Translations under genes and position numbers: made by a program | Origin: Microcaldota archaeon | GTDB taxonomy: Archaea; Micrarchaeota; Micrarchaeia; Micrarchaeales; Micrarchaeaceae | Reading direction: 5' to 3' | Assembly: GCA_030039935.1 (NCBI GenBank) | Contig: JASHUQ010000073.1 | Span: 1 to 6,019, forward strand | DNA length: 6,019 nucleotides | Shown: positions 4,768 through 6,019 of the stretch, in pieces | Layout: every line of letters starts with the position of its first letter | Numbering within the stretch: position 1 is the first letter of the stretch | The notes under the pieces: model-generated | What the model saw: the letters and a program-made list of their open reading frames with translations, nothing else | Told to the model about the DNA's origin: nothing | The model's database searches: none

Positions 4768-5832
4768 ATGAATGGAAAAGGCGGAAGCATAGCGGGGCTT
4801 GCTCTCACAGCATTGAAATCTAATTTCACAAGTCTTGAAAGACCGTATAAGCTGAATTTCTCTGTTACATACAACTGCCAAAGCCGCTGCCTCACATGCA
4901 ACATATGGGAGATAAGGCCAAAGGATGAGCTTACTTTAGAGGAGATAAGAAAGTTTACAGAGAAGAACAACTACTTCAAGTGGATTACAATAACAGGAGG
5001 GGAGCCTTTCTTGAGAAGCGACATGGCGGATATAGCAAAGGCGTTTATAGAGAACTGCAAAGATCTCTACATAATCACAATACCCACAAACTCGCTTTGC
5101 AACATTGATATGGTTAAAAGAAAGGTAATAGAGGTTCTCGATACTGGCGTTCCAAGGCTTGTCATAACTGTGAGCCTTGACGGATATAGAGAACTTCATG
5201 ATAAGATAAGAGGAATTCCGGGGAACTTTGACAAGGCGATGGAGAACTACAGGATGCTCCAGGAAATAAAGAGAGACCATCCAAATCTTGATATGGTTTT
5301 CGGATACACAATTAGCAAGTTCAATTCAGGGCAGTTCGAAAAAACATTCAATTCTGTCAAGGAAGTATTTCCAAATGTAACATACAACGACTTCCACATA
5401 AACCTGGCGCAGACATCAGAGACCTATTACAAAAATGCAAACCTATCCATAAGCCCGATAGGAAATGGAACATCCGAAGAGCTTTCAGAGATATATTCAA
5501 AAAGAATGAGAATGTATGATCCAATGCATCTTGTAGAAAACGCGTTTCTTAAGAAGCTTATAGAGTTTGCAAAAGAGGGTAAAACCCCGGTGAAATGCAG
5601 GAGCCTTGATGCATCTCTTTTCCTCGATGGCTGGGGCAACGTATATCCATCAATAATGTGGAACAGGAAGATAGGAAACATACGGGAGGTTGATTACGAT
5701 TTATCTAAACTCTGGCACAACGGCGAGGCGGAAGGGGTAAGAAAAGCGATAAAGAATGGAAGCGAGCCAAACGAGTGGACATCTTGCGAGGCATACCAGT
5801 CTCTTACTGGAAACATACTAAAGATATTATGA
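4768..5832 (+). CDS. Radical SAM protein with a reduced SPASM-like tail
   Basis: Iron-sulfur enzyme of the radical SAM superfamily, 354 residues, MoaA/PqqE-like in build. The CxxxCxxC loop (Cys37, Cys41, Cys44 in YNCQSRCLTCNIW) binds the 4Fe-4S cluster that cleaves S-adenosylmethionine. ITGGEPFLR (75-83) is the SAM-binding GGEP motif, and TNSL (107-110) and VSLDG (135-139) mark later strands of the partial barrel. The tail keeps the shape of a SPASM or twitch domain (CRSLDASLFLDGWGNVYPS at 277-295, then KIGNIRE, then WTSCEAYQS), but only Cys277 and Cys340 remain, so a complete auxiliary cluster is doubtful. Substrate unknown. Peptide modification, cofactor or lipid chemistry are all possible, and closeness to carS is only a weak hint for lipids. 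It lacks the length and extra cluster sites of tetraether synthase. Start: ATG 26 bases after the TATA centre. Its last six bases overlap the convergent gene at 5827. Confidence 0.88.
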   Translation: MNGKGGSIAGLALTALKSNFTSLERPYKLNFSVTYNCQSRCLTCNIWEIRPKDELTLEEIRKFTEKNNYFKWITITGGEPFLRSDMADIAKAFIENCKDLYIITIPTNSLCNIDMVKRKVIEVLDTGVPRLVITVSLDGYRELHDKIRGIPGNFDKAMENYRMLQEIKRDHPNLDMVFGYTISKFNSGQFEKTFNSVKEVFPNVTYNDFHINLAQTSETYYKNANLSISPIGNGTSEELSEIYSKRMRMYDPMHLVENAFLKKLIEFAKEGKTPVKCRSLDASLFLDGWGNVYPSIMWNRKIGNIREVDYDLSKLWHNGEAEGVRKAIKNGSEPNEWTSCEAYQSLTGNILKIL

Positions 5833-6019
5833 TGTCATGTTAGTTGAGCTATTTATTGGAGCAATGTAGTTTCCTGGCACAGAATAGAGGTTCGTTAAGT
5901 CGATGTTTGCCCTTCCTCTTATATTGCTGCTATAGTTTGTCAGGTTTGGCTCGAGCACGAGGCTCCAGAACGGGCACGGCTCGAAATCTATGAACTGCCT
6001 TTGGACAAGCACCAGCGAT
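5827..6019 (-). CDS. C-terminal end of a probable surface or secreted protein (partial)
   Basis: Only the last 63 residues are inside the window. The frame stays open to the right edge, so the start lies beyond 6019. The stop TAA is at 5829-5827, giving a 6-base tail-to-tail overlap with the radical SAM gene. The visible part contains QRQFIDFEPCPFWSLVLEP, then a polar, Asn/Thr/Ser-rich tail with beta-type character (RGRANIDLTNLYSVPGNYI). Four N-glycosylation sequons (NLT, NYS, NSS, NMT) occur within the last 42 residues. This composition suggests an exported, possibly N-glycosylated protein outside the membrane, but no family is recognised and no signal peptide can be seen in this fragment. 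Codon use resembles the neighbours, so the frame is likely real. An in-frame GTG at 6012 exists but nothing favours it as the start. Confidence 0.6.
   Translation of the reverse strand, partial: SLVLVQRQFIDFEPCPFWSLVLEPNLTNYSSNIRGRANIDLTNLYSVPGNYIAPINSSTNMTS

Noticed and set aside
4768..5832. Tetraether synthase (Tes) because of nearby carS
   Set aside because: The protein is shorter than Tes and has only one complete cluster motif, so position alone does not support that name.

Overview
The window looks like a piece of a small archaeal genome. The evidence is a CDP-archaeol synthase (CarS), needed only for archaeal ether lipids; archaeal TATA boxes about 25 bases ahead of genes, including one apparently leaderless gene; an Lrp/AsnC-type regulator; and a box C/D guide RNA. 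Codon use is AT-leaning (many ATA, AGA and AAA). The alanyl-tRNA synthetase is not of the usual archaeal type but resembles the short form of Patescibacteria (CPR). That mix would suit a DPANN archaeon such as a Micrarchaeota-like lineage, but this lineage guess is weak.

Layout, left to right. Bases 1-100 are a very AT-rich promoter zone for a tandem Lrp/AsnC regulator (101-1126, +). Tail-to-tail with it, with no gap, lies a small minus-strand ORF of 55 codons starting with GTG (1127-1294, -) that I cannot name. An AT-rich divergent promoter stretch follows (about 1295-1461). Next is a near-perfect box C/D sRNA (about 1464-1528, +), whose second half lies over the 5' end of the next gene. A tight three-gene operon then runs on the + strand: an Exo5/Cas4-like Fe-S nuclease (1502-2401), a truncated alanyl-tRNA synthetase (2418-4211) and CarS (4216-4716). 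The gaps are 16 and 4 bases, and the stop codon of alaS forms part of the ribosome binding site of carS. A radical SAM protein (4768-5832, +) has its own promoter placed for leaderless transcription. Its 3' end overlaps by 6 bases the 3' end of a minus-strand gene (5827 to beyond the window), whose visible tail is rich in N-glycosylation sequons.

The operon genes do not form one pathway: DNA repair or processing, tRNA charging and lipid synthesis are joined, as often happens in compact archaeal genomes. The main finds are the C/D sRNA built into the start of the operon, and the CPR-like alanyl-tRNA synthetase that ends after its editing domain and has a changed motif 2. No CRISPR array, transposon, rRNA or tRNA gene was seen.
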